Shown here one piece after another: positions 49,547 through 60,155 of a stretch of 64,000 nucleotides of DNA (positions are counted from its first letter, which is position 1; every line of letters begins with the position of its first letter). This DNA comes from Triglochin maritima (taxonomy: Eukaryota > Streptophyta > Magnoliopsida > Alismatales > Juncaginaceae). The DNA lies in assembly GCA_963682175.1 (NCBI GenBank), contig OY821784.1:35197621-35261620 (forward strand), in the 5' to 3' direction. The position numbers and the translations under genes are program-made. Below the pieces are notes generated by a model. It was given only the letters and a program-made list of their open reading frames with translations, was not told the DNA's origin and made no database searches.

Positions 49547-50448
49547 CAGTGTTCAGGTAGGCGGTCGCCTAGGCGGTAGGTGACTGCCACCCGTGGTGGT
49601 CGACTGGGCGACCACCGGCTTTCACCCAACAAAGCTCAGCGAAATAGGCGATAGCCGTTGGAGACACTCCAACGGCTATCTCCTTTTTATTTTATTTTTA
49701 TTTTTAAAAAAAAAATACAGTATTGCCACTACCTCCAAATCCTATATAAACCCCTCCAAACCTCTTCATTTTTCACACATCTCATTCTCTTATTCTTCAT
49801 CATTCTATTCTAACCTTCTAGTTTCCTAATATTCAAGTTTTCGTGATTAAGTCTCTGGTCTGGTGCTTAGTTTTGAAGTTTGAAAGTGAAGTCTCCGATC
49901 CGGGTGCATCGAGTTCTCAACCACCGATGGACATCGACGAGCAATATGTCCAATCCGACGATGAAGAAACTGAAGAAGATGATGTCTACGTCGACAATCC
50001 GAACGAGAACCACTCTAACGACTCTGATGGTGGTGGAGGATTTGATATGGTTCCCAGTTGGACATTAGATCAATGTGTCCAATAGAATTAGTTAGTTAGT
50101 TGTTACTGTATGAATTCTAAGTTAGTTAACTACCATTGTAATCGTACTACTAAGCAATAAATTGTATACCTAAGTGTTTAGGTGGAAAGAGGGGGTGCCT
50201 AGCGAGACCTTGGTCGAGGAACTAGGTGTCTTTTTGAAGCCTAAACATGTATGATATTTTTAGATAATATTTGTGCATTTTTTTCGTATTTTTCCCGATT
50301 TTCCTGATTTTTTATCTATTTTATCAAATTAATTGAATTTAAAAAAAAAGACCACCCAGAGCTGGGCGGTCGCACAAACGCCTAGGCGATCGCCCAGGCG
50401 ACGGGACACACCCGGTCGCCTAGGCGTTCCCTGAACATTGGAATACAT
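49539..50448 (+). mobile_element. Non-autonomous hAT element, 8-bp TSD
   Basis: 49547-50440 (894 bases) starts CAGTGTTCAGG and ends CCCTGAACATTG, flanked by GAATAAAT (49539-49546) and GAATACAT (50441-50448), 7 of 8 matching. Inside are GGCGGTCGCCTAGGCGG subterminal repeats and the last ~60 codons of the transposase seen at 1572-2873 (SSSQPPMDIDEQYVQSDDEE ... WTLDQCVQ). It is therefore an internal-deletion derivative, inserted into the minisatellite. Confidence 0.92.
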
Positions 50449-50797
50449 TGTGTGTCTGTTCAGATTTAGTTGTGTGTCTGTCCAGATTAAATTGTGTGTC
50501 TGTTCTGAATAAGTTGTGTGTCTGTTCAAAATAAGTTGTGTGTTTGTCCAAATTAAATTGTGTGTCTGTTCGAAATAAGTTGTGTGTCTGTTCAGATTAA
50601 ATTGTGTGTCTGTTCGGATTAAATTGTGTGTATGTTCGTAATAAGTTGTGTGTCTGTCTAGATTAAGTTGTGCGTCTGTCCAGATTAAATTGTGTGTCTG
50701 TTCGGAATAAGTTGTTTATCTGTTCAGATTAAGTTGTGTGTCTGTTCAGATTAAATTGTGTGTCTGTTCGGAATAAGTTGTGTGTTTGTTCAGATTA
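50449..50797. repeat. Minisatellite, block 2
   Basis: Continuation of the block at 49398 after the hAT insertion; about 15 units. Confidence 0.92.
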
Positions 50798-51295
50798 AGT
50801 CACATTTTGCTTCTCATTGGTCTATTTCCCCACCAACTTCCAAACGGCTAGTAGAGCTTGAAGGCTTATAAATAGGACCTCATTTGTTGGTTTTGAGCCT
50901 CTTGAACACTCTCAATCTATCCAATACTCAAAGTCAAATCATCTTCAAGCTCTCAATCCTCAACACTCAAGCCAAAACTTCACAACTTGCATATCCTATT
51001 CCATATCAATATCCCAGTGTGCTCAAGCGTAGAGTGTTAGTTAGATTGTGATTACATCTCCATATTCAAGAATCACCAAAGAGTTGTAAAGCTTCGAGGA
51101 AGCTCTCTCTCGGGTTGTGAGAGGAGACACGAGTGAGGTGAGGTTGTTCGTGAGGCTCGGTGGTTGTAAACAACGTTGATCGCGGCCTGGAACGGAGTTC
51201 AGTTATTATTGGCTTGATGAGTGATTAGAGAGGGTTACCCTAGTTATTATTGTTTTATACATTGAGAATATATGTGAAAAAAAAACTTTGACAAC
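50798..51295 (+). mobile_element. LTR promoter / R-U5-like fragment
   Basis: GGCTTATAAATAGGACCTC (TATA near 50864) is followed by a CT-rich leader and GAGGCTCGGTGGTTGTAAAC, typical of the 3' half of copia LTRs. No boundaries or partner found; it leads into the polypurine tract of LTR A3. Confidence 0.45.
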
Positions 51296-53497
51296 AAGTG
51301 GGAGATTGAAATGAATATGTTCTAAAAGTTTTACTTTTATATGTCAATTACTATGGATTGGGTGTGCAAACATTTTGTTCCTTGATTATGATATTCGTCT
51401 TTTGGAAGTGTTAAGGAAGAGGCACTTGGTCTTTAACCGTAGAGCTCTAAAATATAATTGTTTACATAAATCAAAAGTTATTCACAATCATGATAATTAA
51501 CATGGAACATTAATTACCGAGATAAGATTGTCGTGTTGGTCATCGATTGTTGTAGCTCTACAATTATTTGACGACACAAGTATATAAAAGATGAAAAAAT
51601 TACTTTTATATATTGAATAAACCTAACAAATAAAACATTATGAAATTGTGTTTGATGTCATTAATGTTTTACTGTGTCTTGAATTTTAAGATATGAGACT
51701 TCTATCTTTTCACTCAAGAAGTGTTTGATTTGATTACTGTCAAAAGTTATCATGAGTATAGTGATAAAGGCAATAGTTGGTTGAACATGACTTGTGCTGG
51801 AAAAGATAGTTAGTCAAACGATTATCGTTGTCCCTCTTGATTGAGTGATGATATTAGTGGAGCCCTTGATAAAGCAAAATTATAATGTGCACAATGTAAC
51901 TTGAGTTAATTTACATAGTTATAATTAGCTTAGAGAGATCAAGAAATGAATATAATACAAAGGTAACACATTTCTACTTTGTATATATTCTTAGTATCAT
52001 GAGGCAAGGGACAGACACAAGTGGTGCACTTACACCACTAAATGGATCATGTTTACTTCGAGTGGAACAAAGACATCTTTGCTAATTGGGTAACTATAAT
52101 GTGTAGCTAGATACCACTTATAGTTTGAGATATTAAGTGTTTAATATCGCTGCCAATTTAGCTTATATCCTCCTGTAGGTCACACCACAAAACTGGGAAA
52201 CAAGAAGCTTGATTGTGAGTTCATATGATGTGTCGGGTTTCATGTGAAAGAGGTCAATTTGGTGAATCAATAAAATCAATATGTCATGAGAATTGACATA
52301 ATTAGAATCATGGATAAATTCATATGAGGTGTATATATTATGGGGTGTAATAATTTAATATTACATTGGATAATATATTTCATAAGATATGAATTTGCTA
52401 AAAACCCCAAAAGTTCAAATTTTGTTTGAAATAAATCCAAAATTTGACAAAGGCAAAATCATGGTCAAACACGGTAAACCGTTTAGGGTTCGGTGGACCG
52501 ATGTGTCTTCGGAACGGTCAACCGAACAGAGAACATATAAACACAATTGGTTGACCGAAATTGTCTGGAGTGTCTGGACAATTTGGTTCGGTCAACCGAA
52601 CGTGCATGGTCAACCGAGAGAAAATATCCAGGAGATATCTTGGGATATTTTTGGTGGACCGAATGTGACATGGTCGTCCGATGAGATTCGACCAGGAGAA
52701 ATTTTGGTAAGTCAACGGTCGACCGGAGCAATATGCGGATCGTCCGAATTTTTCCAGGGAATTTTTCTCATGTATATTCGGTCGACCGTCTAGCTCACGG
52801 TCAACCAAACGTGTGTTAAAACCGAATGATTCGGTTAACCGAGAAGAATTCTCGATTAACCGAACAATGCGATTTTTGCCTGAATTATTAAGAGAATAAT
52901 TGGATCATTGGTTGGATTAATTTTAGATTTGATCAAACGTTTTTTAGGATGCTTATGTGGCAATTTGGGGTTAATTGTAGGAGACAATAAGCAAGAGAAC
53001 ATGGGTAAAGAATAGTTCTTTATAATGATGTTTTGGGAGCCTATAAAAGGACATCTCATCCTACTTGTTTATATTAATGCATAAATTTTCTCTCTCATTA
53101 ATCTCTCACTTAATCACCACAAAAATCTCTTGATAGTTTTAAGTTTTGGAGATATAAAACTCAGGAGCTTAAAGATGAGTTATTAGTTAGATTCTAAGCT
53201 TAATTAGAAATTGATTGGTTGACTCATTTCTCTATAATCTTGTTTAGAGTTTGGTGAACACTTAGAGGCAAATTGGTGGGCGATTCGACGAGCAACGGAA
53301 CTCCGGATCTTCTGAAAATTTTAGAGAACTTTTGGGTATGATCATCTATCTTTTGTTTATTTTAATATGCGCAGGAATGCATGATATTAGAATAAACAAA
53401 TACATGTACAGAAAATCAATGAAAAATGAAATCGATCTTGTATGTTTGTATTAAAAAATTTAAAATATATACATACATGGGGACACAAAATCCTACA
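51296..53497 (+). mobile_element. LTR family A, copy 3, with polypurine tract
   Basis: A copia-type polypurine tract, AAGTGGGAGAT (51296-51306), directly precedes TGAAATGAATATGTTC at 51307, so this is a 3' LTR (51307-53497, ending TCCTACA; 2191 bases). TATA box near 53042. The palindrome block at 52490-52870 is present but mostly decayed to GGTCAACCG, with exact sites at 52716 and 52779. Almost all of the internal domain is missing. Confidence 0.8.
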
Positions 53498-54044
53498 GGA
53501 CTGACTCAGATGCGGACCGCATCGGGCGACTACATCCTGGAGATGCGATGCGCATCTGTCCTACATCTAGTCCGCATCCGCGTATGTTTAAACGTGGTAA
53601 CAACCTTACGGTAGTTTTGAGGGTATATATGATAATAATTATTTGTCTTTGTATTTGATTTCTCAATTTTTTTCTCTTCAAGATATTCATAAGTTAGGTT
53701 GTAATCGTTGTCATCCGCATTCGTTTTAACGCCAAATATGGTTATCTATTATGAAAACCGAAGAACTACTGTATTTGTATTCATATTCCACGTATGATAC
53801 ACATATAGAAATATCGATATCAATTACATATAGGAAAATGATTTATGAACGCTGCGCGTCACGGACGCGCTATACGTGGACATCCATGTCAACCCTTACG
53901 TGGCCAAAGCAAGGATGTTTTTCTTTTTTTGTTTTTTCTTCCTGATGTCCACTCAAATCACATTAAATGTGTTTCAACTCAGCACGTTCTCTTTCTCCAC
54001 GCAAATACAAATATGATGACACTATTTCTTTCTTCTTCATTCTT
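53498..54044. other. Spacer within the disrupted intron
   Basis: No gene recognised. Short CGGAC/GTCCG words near 53510-53580. Confidence 0.4.
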
Positions 54045-54530
54045 TCTCTCCGGAATAAATCATCATTTCCAGCAAGATATTATTTCGAAGAAGCGTCTGA
54101 TGCCGACTCTCAGGGTTCTTCACAACGTAAGAAACGTGAATGGGACGGTCGATGACACTATTTCTTTCTTCTTCATTCTTTTTCGTGTAACAGTGCAACA
54201 AAGATGTTGTGGTACCCTGTTGGAGTGTCCGTAACAGAAAAAGAATGAAGAAGAAAGAAAGAGTGTCATCGACCGTCCCATTAACGCTGCTTACGTTGTG
54301 AAGAACCCTGGGAGTCGGCATCAGACGCTTCTTCGAAATAATATCTTGATCGAAATGATGATTTATTCCGGAGAGAGGTACAACGCTTCGTGGTGAAGAC
54401 TTACGTCTGTTCGGTTTATGTTGTACCTCTCTCCGTAATAAATCACCATTTCGAGCAAGATATTACGTCGAAGAAGCGTCTGATGCCGACTCCCAGGGTT
54501 CTTCACAACGTAAGCAACGTGAATGGGTCG
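54045..54530. repeat. Direct-inverted-direct triplicate forming two hairpins
   Basis: A ~150-base block (54045-54195) is followed after ~33 bases by its inverted copy (54228-54378), and after ~45 bases by a third, direct copy (54424-54530). Shared words are AATAAATCATCATTTC, GAAGAAGCGTCTGATGCCGA and GGGTTCTTCACAACGTAAG. One frame of the block reads EEASDADSQGSSQRKQREW, suggesting it derives from coding sequence. Confidence 0.88.
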
Positions 54531-54543
54531 GTTACATCGTTAC

Positions 54544-54655
54544 TTCACGAAGTCGCACCAACAAGAGAAGAGAAAGTTCAAGATGAAGGTTACAACGTTG
54601 CTTCACGAAGTCGCACCAAAACCCGGGGATTCTGATTTCTCTGATTGGGACATGA
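54544..54655 (+). pseudogene. Fragment like the 3' end of the FAR1-type transposase gene
   Basis: AACAAGAGAAGAGAAAGTTC through GATTGGGACATGAAT matches the reverse complement of 60156-60262. Both read KFK(M/I)K, then a HEVAPKPGDSDFSDWDMN-type segment, and both run straight into the same minisatellite. A ~60-base piece (ACTTCACGAAGTCGCACC) is duplicated here. Confidence 0.6.
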
Positions 54656-55560
54656 ATATGTTGTGTGTCTGTTTGGTTTAAGTTGTGTGTCTGTTCGGTT
54701 TAAGTTGTGTGTCTGTTCGGAATATGTTGTGAGTCTGTTTGGAATAAGTTGTGGGTTTGTTCGGTTTAAGTTGTGTGTCTGTTCGGTTTAAGTTGTATGT
54801 CTGTTCGGTTTAAGTTGTGTGTCTGTTCGGAATATGTTGTGTGTCTGTTCGGTTTAAGTTGTAAGTTGTGTCTCTGTTCGGTTTAAGTTGTGTGTATGTT
54901 TGGAATATGTTGTGGGTTTGTTCGGAATAAGTTGTGTCTGTTCCGATTAAGTTGTCTGTCTGTTCGGAATATGTTGTGTGTCTGTTCGGAATATGTTGTG
55001 GGTCTGTTCGGAATAAGTTGTGTCTGTTCGGAATAAGTTGTGTCTGTTCGGATTAAGTTGTCTGTCTGTTCGGAATAAGTTGTGTGTCTGTTCGGATTAA
55101 GTTGTCTGTCTGTTCGGAATATGTTGTGTGTCTGTTCGGAATATGTTGTGAGTCTGTTCGGAATAAGTTGTGTGTCTGTCCGGATTAAATTGTGTGTCTG
55201 TTTGGAATAAGTTGTGTGTATGTTCAGATTAAGTTGTGTGTCTGTCCAGATTAAATTGTGTGTTTGTTCGTAATAAGTTGTGTCTGTTCAGATTAAGTTG
55301 TGTGTCTATCCAGATTAAATTGTGTGTCTGTTCGGAATAAGTTGTGTCTGTTCAAATTAAGTTGTGTGTCTGTCCAGATTAAATTGTGTGTCTGATCTGA
55401 ATAAGTTGTGTGTTTGTCCGGATTAAATTGTGTTTGTTCGGAATAAGTTGTGTGTCTGTTCGGAATAAGGTTTGTCTATATCAGGGGTTGTTCCTCTATT
55501 CAGATTGTGTAGTTTGTCTTTCCAGATTAAGTTGTTTGTCTGTTTAGAATATGAACGTAT
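54656..55560. repeat. Minisatellite, block 3
   Basis: About 40 units of GTTGTGTGTCTGTTCGG(A/T)(A/T)TAA, period about 22, occasionally 18-20. Confidence 0.93.
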
Positions 55561-56874
55561 GTCTGTTCAGTCGTTTTAAACAGTTGAACTTTTCTATTCG
55601 AATGTGTGGCTTTGTGAGAAATTCAGATTGGGGGAGCCCAGACGCGGAGCATATCCACGGATGAAAAATTGGACGGAAATGTTTGGGAAATGTTTAACCC
55701 TGAGGAAATGGGAGGAACGTGGAATTACCTTACCTCATATTTACAACGACAAATTTGACCTGATGGGGGCTCCATCACTAAGTGAAAGGGAGCTGGAACT
55801 TATTAGTTCTGTTCGAAGTCCTGTTCGAAAGGGGTCAAGTTCAACACGCACTTTGCGAAGGCTCCAACTGACAGACTTCAACATTCCATGTGAGCCGCTA
55901 CTCCAAAAGTTGGAGCTGAGTGAAGTGAAGACAAAATGGCTGCAAGCCGAAGCTGCCCTTAAGAAGACGACAAAACAGGTTAACAGCCTGAAGGAAGAAC
56001 TGAGGATGTCCTAGGAAGAGTGTGGGAGGCTGATGGAAGAAATTGTATATCTTTGAGGGACATGGACAAGTGAAAATACTTGTGGGGAGAAAGACGAAGA
56101 TCCAAATAACGAGGAGGAGAAGGAAGAAGAGAGGAAGAGGGAAGAGAAGAAAGGAAGAAACATAAGAAGGAAGAAGAAGAGAGGAAGAGAGATGAGGGAG
56201 GAGAAGAAGAGGGAGGAGCAGAGAGAGAAGGATAAGGAAGATGAGAGGAAGAGGGAAGACAAGAAGAGAGAGAAGGAGAAGGAAAAAGAGAGAAAGAGAG
56301 AGGAGGAGAAGGAAGAAGAGAGAAAGAGTGGAGAAGGAGGAAGAGAGAAAGAGGGAGGAGGAGAGGAAGAAGGAAAACAAGAGGAGAAGGAAGAAAAGAT
56401 AAAGAGAGTGGAGAAAGAGGAAGAGAAGAAGAGGGAGGAGGGGAGGAAGAAGGAAGAGAAGAATAAAGAAGAGGAGAAGGAACAAGAGAGCAAGGCAAGG
56501 AAACCAAACTGGGGTGTGAAAAGACAACGTTTGACGGCCAGCGTAGAGCAGCAGAGGAAAGAAGATGAAGAGCAGGCCAAGAAGAAGAAGGTGGAAGAAG
56601 AGCAAAAGAGAAGAGACAGAGCGGCTCAAAGGAGCCTAAAGAAAAAATGGAAAAAATAGGACAATTATAGGTTGGTTGTCCACTTAGGAGGGACAAAACC
56701 TGATGTTGACATGGCTGCATTGGGAACGTTGTTAGCTGATTAGGTCAACATGATATTGAACTTGACCGCAACCAACAAGGACCATAGAGAGGTGATCTGG
56801 AGAGGCGATACGTGTAGTTTAATACGCACCGACCTGAAGGAACTTATAACGCCTGGGATGGATATGACCTTTGC

Positions 56875-57745
56875 ACTAGAGTTTGAGCTATCACTATAAT
56901 AAGACTTAGTTGAGCATGAATTACTAGAGCAAGAGTTAGATTCTACCTCACTTCCTTCATCTTGAATGGCCATGTAGCACATGTGTGCATATTCTTTTGT
57001 TGATGAAGGTGTGGTTGATTTGGATGACGATGAAGACGATGAATCGTCCCATGTAGCCTTGTGAGCTTCCAACCTCTTTTCTTTTCTCTTACTCTTCTCA
57101 TTTTCTCTCCTTCTCTTCCTCCTCTCATTTTTCTTCTCCTTCTCTTTTCTCTCATTTCCACTCTCTTCCTTCTCCTTCTTTTCTCTCTTTTCACTCCTTC
57201 TACCTCTTCTTTCATTCTTTTCTTCTTTATCCTTCTTGAGGTATTTGAAGAAGTCTTTTGCTAGGACTTCAATGTCCTCATCTTCTACACTCTTCCTTGG
57301 TTGGTCAATGTTTGCATGTAATCCCAAGGTGTGTTTGTTCTTGGAGGCTTCCTTCTCCTTTCGATGGTTGATTTGGAGTTCATATGCCATGAGATTTCCA
57401 ATGAGTTCCTCCATCTTTAATTTTGAAAGATCGTATGCCTCTTCAATTGCGACGACTTTATCTTCCCAATCGATGCTAAGTGACGGGAGGAACTTCCTTG
57501 TCATCTCTCCTTCATTGATTTTTCTTCCAAGAACCAAAAGAGAGTTAGTTTATCGGTGAAGCGAGTGTTCATTTCGCTTATGTTTTCACCGATTTGCATA
57601 GAAAAAATCTCATATTTATGCATGAGGAGACTAATGCGAGTTTCCTTAGTTTTGCTATCCCCCTCATGATGCATTTGCAATCTATGCCAAATCTCATATG
57701 CACTAACACACCCTCTAATCCTATTATATTCACCCTCATTTAGCT
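56875..57745 (-). pseudogene. Copia gag, frameshifted
   Basis: Codes for SAYEIWHRLQMHHEGDSKTK, LMHKYEIFSMQIGENISEM, then after a frameshift near 57538 GEMTRKFLPSLS, WEDKVVAIEEAYDLSKLKME and ELIGNLMAYELQINH, followed by a Lys/Glu/Arg-rich stretch and a serine run. This is the UBN2-type gag of plant copia elements, which packages element RNA. The frame continues past 56875 only as antisense of the neighbouring gene. Confidence 0.8.
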
Positions 57746-58405
57746 AACAAGACTCTGATACCAAATGTTGGTGGATCGTGTGGGTTATGGGTCCACTAAT
57801 CACTTTTTAAACTAATCACCTACTCGTTTTATCGATAGAGTTATATGCAGCGGAATTTAAACAATTAAACGAGCAAGTAAGAAATAATGCAAACCACAAA
57901 GACGCGTCGGTTTTTATAGAGGTTCGGCACCCCACCCGGGTCCTAGTCCTCTCTTGTAAGCTCCGCTCGACTCCGCGAGCTCCACCTACGTCTTTACTAA
58001 CCACTCCCCGTTCCGGGCCGGGAGAGAACGCCTTTTACAAAACAAACTCCGCGAAAAACTTCGCGAGCTTGACTTTCTTCTCTCACAATCCGAGAGGAAC
58101 ACTTCGGGCTTTCACCGAAGTCCTTGCTTCTTGAACAAAGGTTGAGTGGAACAACACTCTCTAAATCTTGAGCACACTTGAGTAGGATTAAGGAATTGAT
58201 CACTAAAGTGTGGAAATTGAGGTTTGGAGTGTTTTGGATTCTCTCTAAAGTTTGGGACAAGTTTGTAGTGGGAGAGTTGTGTTAAAATGTGTTTTACAAC
58301 TCCTTATATAGGCATTAGAGAGAATAGAGCCGTTGGGACAAGATTTGATTGGGTTTTGTGCAAAGCACACAAAGCAGAAAATCGGGCTGCAAATCTGTCC
58401 ATAAA

Positions 58406-58855
58406 CGGTCGACCGAAAGGTGAAACGGTCGACCGAACTCTTGGGTTCGCCAAAGACACGGTCAACCGAAAATATGGAATGGTCGACCGAACTCTTAAGT
58501 TTGTTAATGAAACGGTCGACCGAACAAGGTTACCGGTCGACCGAACCTATGTTTCGGTAGAGGGAAAAATGGATCGGCCGAACGAAATAGTATCGACCGA
58601 TAGCAAGGATTTTTGACAAGGTTAAACGGTCAACCGAACTGGGCAAATGGTTCGACCGTTTGGTAAAGTATATTGGGGTGTATATTGTTTTAATACGAAT
58701 ACGACCGTTGGGTATATACGACAAAATAACGGTCGGAACAGTAAGTTCAAACGGTCGACCGAAAGAGATGGTGCGGTCGACCGAAACTGGACAGGGAAAC
58801 ACAAACTGGATTACTTGATCATCCGGTCGACCGAACGGCATGTTGCGGTCGACCG
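58406..58855. repeat. CGGTCGACCG palindrome cluster 4
   Basis: Four clear pairs with starts 20, 21, 22 and 22 bases apart, each followed by GAA or GAAC. Confidence 0.9.
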
Positions 58856-59339
58856 AATGTGGGCAGACAGTTAGGGTTCAGGTTTAGTGTTTTCCTGTCT
58901 AAGTTTGGGTGATCTATTGAAGTCCAAATTATGTGAAATTTCGTGTGTGACTTCTATAAGGAACCTAGTGTGTGTTTAAGTTGATTTTAGCTCAAGTATG
59001 CTCAAAATACACAAGTTCCTAAAGACTCAAAGAAATACAAAAATACATGTCTTCAAATGAGCTTGATTACATGTCTTGACTTGATTTCCTTTCTTCCTTG
59101 AGTCTTGATCACCTGTAGAGGTTAGCACAAAGCAATATATATGCAATGCAATATGTGTGCTACTCTACATGATCATAATTAAGATTAGGTTAATTAAATC
59201 ATCAAAACATAGATTAAGTCCAAAAAGCCAACAATCTATGTCCAATTTTTTGTGTGCAGATCTGTAGTCCAATTTTTTTAGTCTTGAGTTTTTTACATGT
59301 ACAAATTACAAACTCTTTTTTAGCGACGTCCTAAAATCT

Positions 59340-60060
59340 GGACAGATACACCGTAATCCGAACAGTTACACAACTTAAACTGAACATATCCACACCTTAA
59401 AACGAACATTCACACAACTTAATCCGAACAGATCCACACCTTAAAATGAAGAGTGACACACCTTAAACCGAACATGTCCACACCTTAAACCGAACGGATC
59501 CAAACCTTAAACCGAACAATCACACAACTTAATCCCAACAGATCCACCCCTTAAACTGAAGAGTCACACACCTTAAACCAAACGGATCCAAACTTTAAAC
59601 CGAACATGCACACAACTTAATTCGAACATATCCACACCTTAAACTGAAGAGTCACACACCTTAAACCGAACGGATCCAAGCCTTAAACCGAACAATCACA
59701 CAACTTAATCCGAACAGATCCACACCTTAAACTGAACAAATCCACATCTTAAAGCGAATAGTCACACAACTTAAACCAAACATTGTCACACCTTAAACCG
59801 AACAGTCACACAACTTAATCCGAACAGATCCACACCTTAAACTGAAGACTTGAAGAGTCACACACCTTAGACCGAAAAGATCACAGTTTAAACCGAACAG
59901 ATCCAAACCTTAAACCGAACAATCACACAACTTAATCCGAAAAGATCCACACCTAAATCCGAACAGATCCACACCTTAAACCGAACAAATCCGAACATAT
60001 CCAACTTTACAGATGGGAAATGATAAATGACCGTGTATAACAACCATTTACAGATCCGAA
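59340..60060. repeat. Minisatellite, block 4 (reverse orientation)
   Basis: CACACAACTTAATCCGAACAG and ATCCACACCTTAAACCGAAC units, period about 20-21. The reverse complement is the same GTTCGGNTTAAGNTGTG family as blocks 1-3, so it points the same way relative to the minus-strand transposase gene. Confidence 0.9.
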
Positions 60061-60155
60061 CAGATCAACAATTAGAAGTTTCTTGGTTTTACAAGAACTG
60101 GAAATAACAAGAAATATCAAATTAAGGAGGAAGTTCCTCGTATACAAATTCATGT

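Larger units (their letters stand above)
48808..56874 (+). pseudogene. Transposon-carried Ulp1-type gene (DUF1985/PMD-like N-terminus, Lys/Glu-rich middle)
   Basis: Exon 1 (48808-49347) is open: STPFGHFLDLPNIITDNEI, WFVEHYDAKEMGL, VPLTPGDVALILGLSMHG, FIFNHFLFFDG, RRINRYAWAPAVHGAL, GCVAILQ, then a GTAAGC donor. The intron is now 6.2 kb of minisatellite and insertions; an AG near 55583 may end it. Then VWLCEKFRLGEPRRGAYP, RKWEERGITLP, a coiled coil, two in-frame stops (56012-56014 and near 56054), a ~150-residue Glu/Lys/Arg-rich run (56100-56650, GA-purine DNA), another stop, and VIWRGDTCSLIRTDLKELITPG, which looks like the start of an Ulp1 (C48) protease. It is cut at about 56874 by a copia fragment. 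Order and content recall KIU genes of KAONASHI-type Mutator elements; the N-terminal family assignment is uncertain. Confidence 0.6.
56875..59233 (-). mobile_element. Truncated Ty1/copia element (5' LTR, primer site, partial gag)
   Basis: On the minus strand: LTR 59233-57766 (TGTTGGCTTTTTGG ... CCACCAACA, 1468 bases), then the initiator-methionine tRNA primer site TGGTATCAGAGT (57763-57752), then a gag relic down to 56875, where it stops abruptly inside the Ulp1-type gene. Protease, integrase, RT and the 3' LTR are missing. Eight CGGTCGACCG sites lie at 58406, 58426, 58513, 58534, 58752, 58774, 58824 and 58846. Confidence 0.88.

Noticed and set aside
54656..55560. CRISPR-like array of ~22-bp repeats
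   Set aside because: No unique spacers, variable period, plant context; it is a minisatellite.
55898..56720. Minus-strand Ser/Leu/Phe-rich open frames of 189-246 codons
   Set aside because: Mirror images of the purine-rich Glu/Lys coding run on the + strand.
57752..57763. tRNA-like sequence TGGTATCAGAGT
   Set aside because: It is only the primer-binding site next to the copia LTR, not a tRNA gene.
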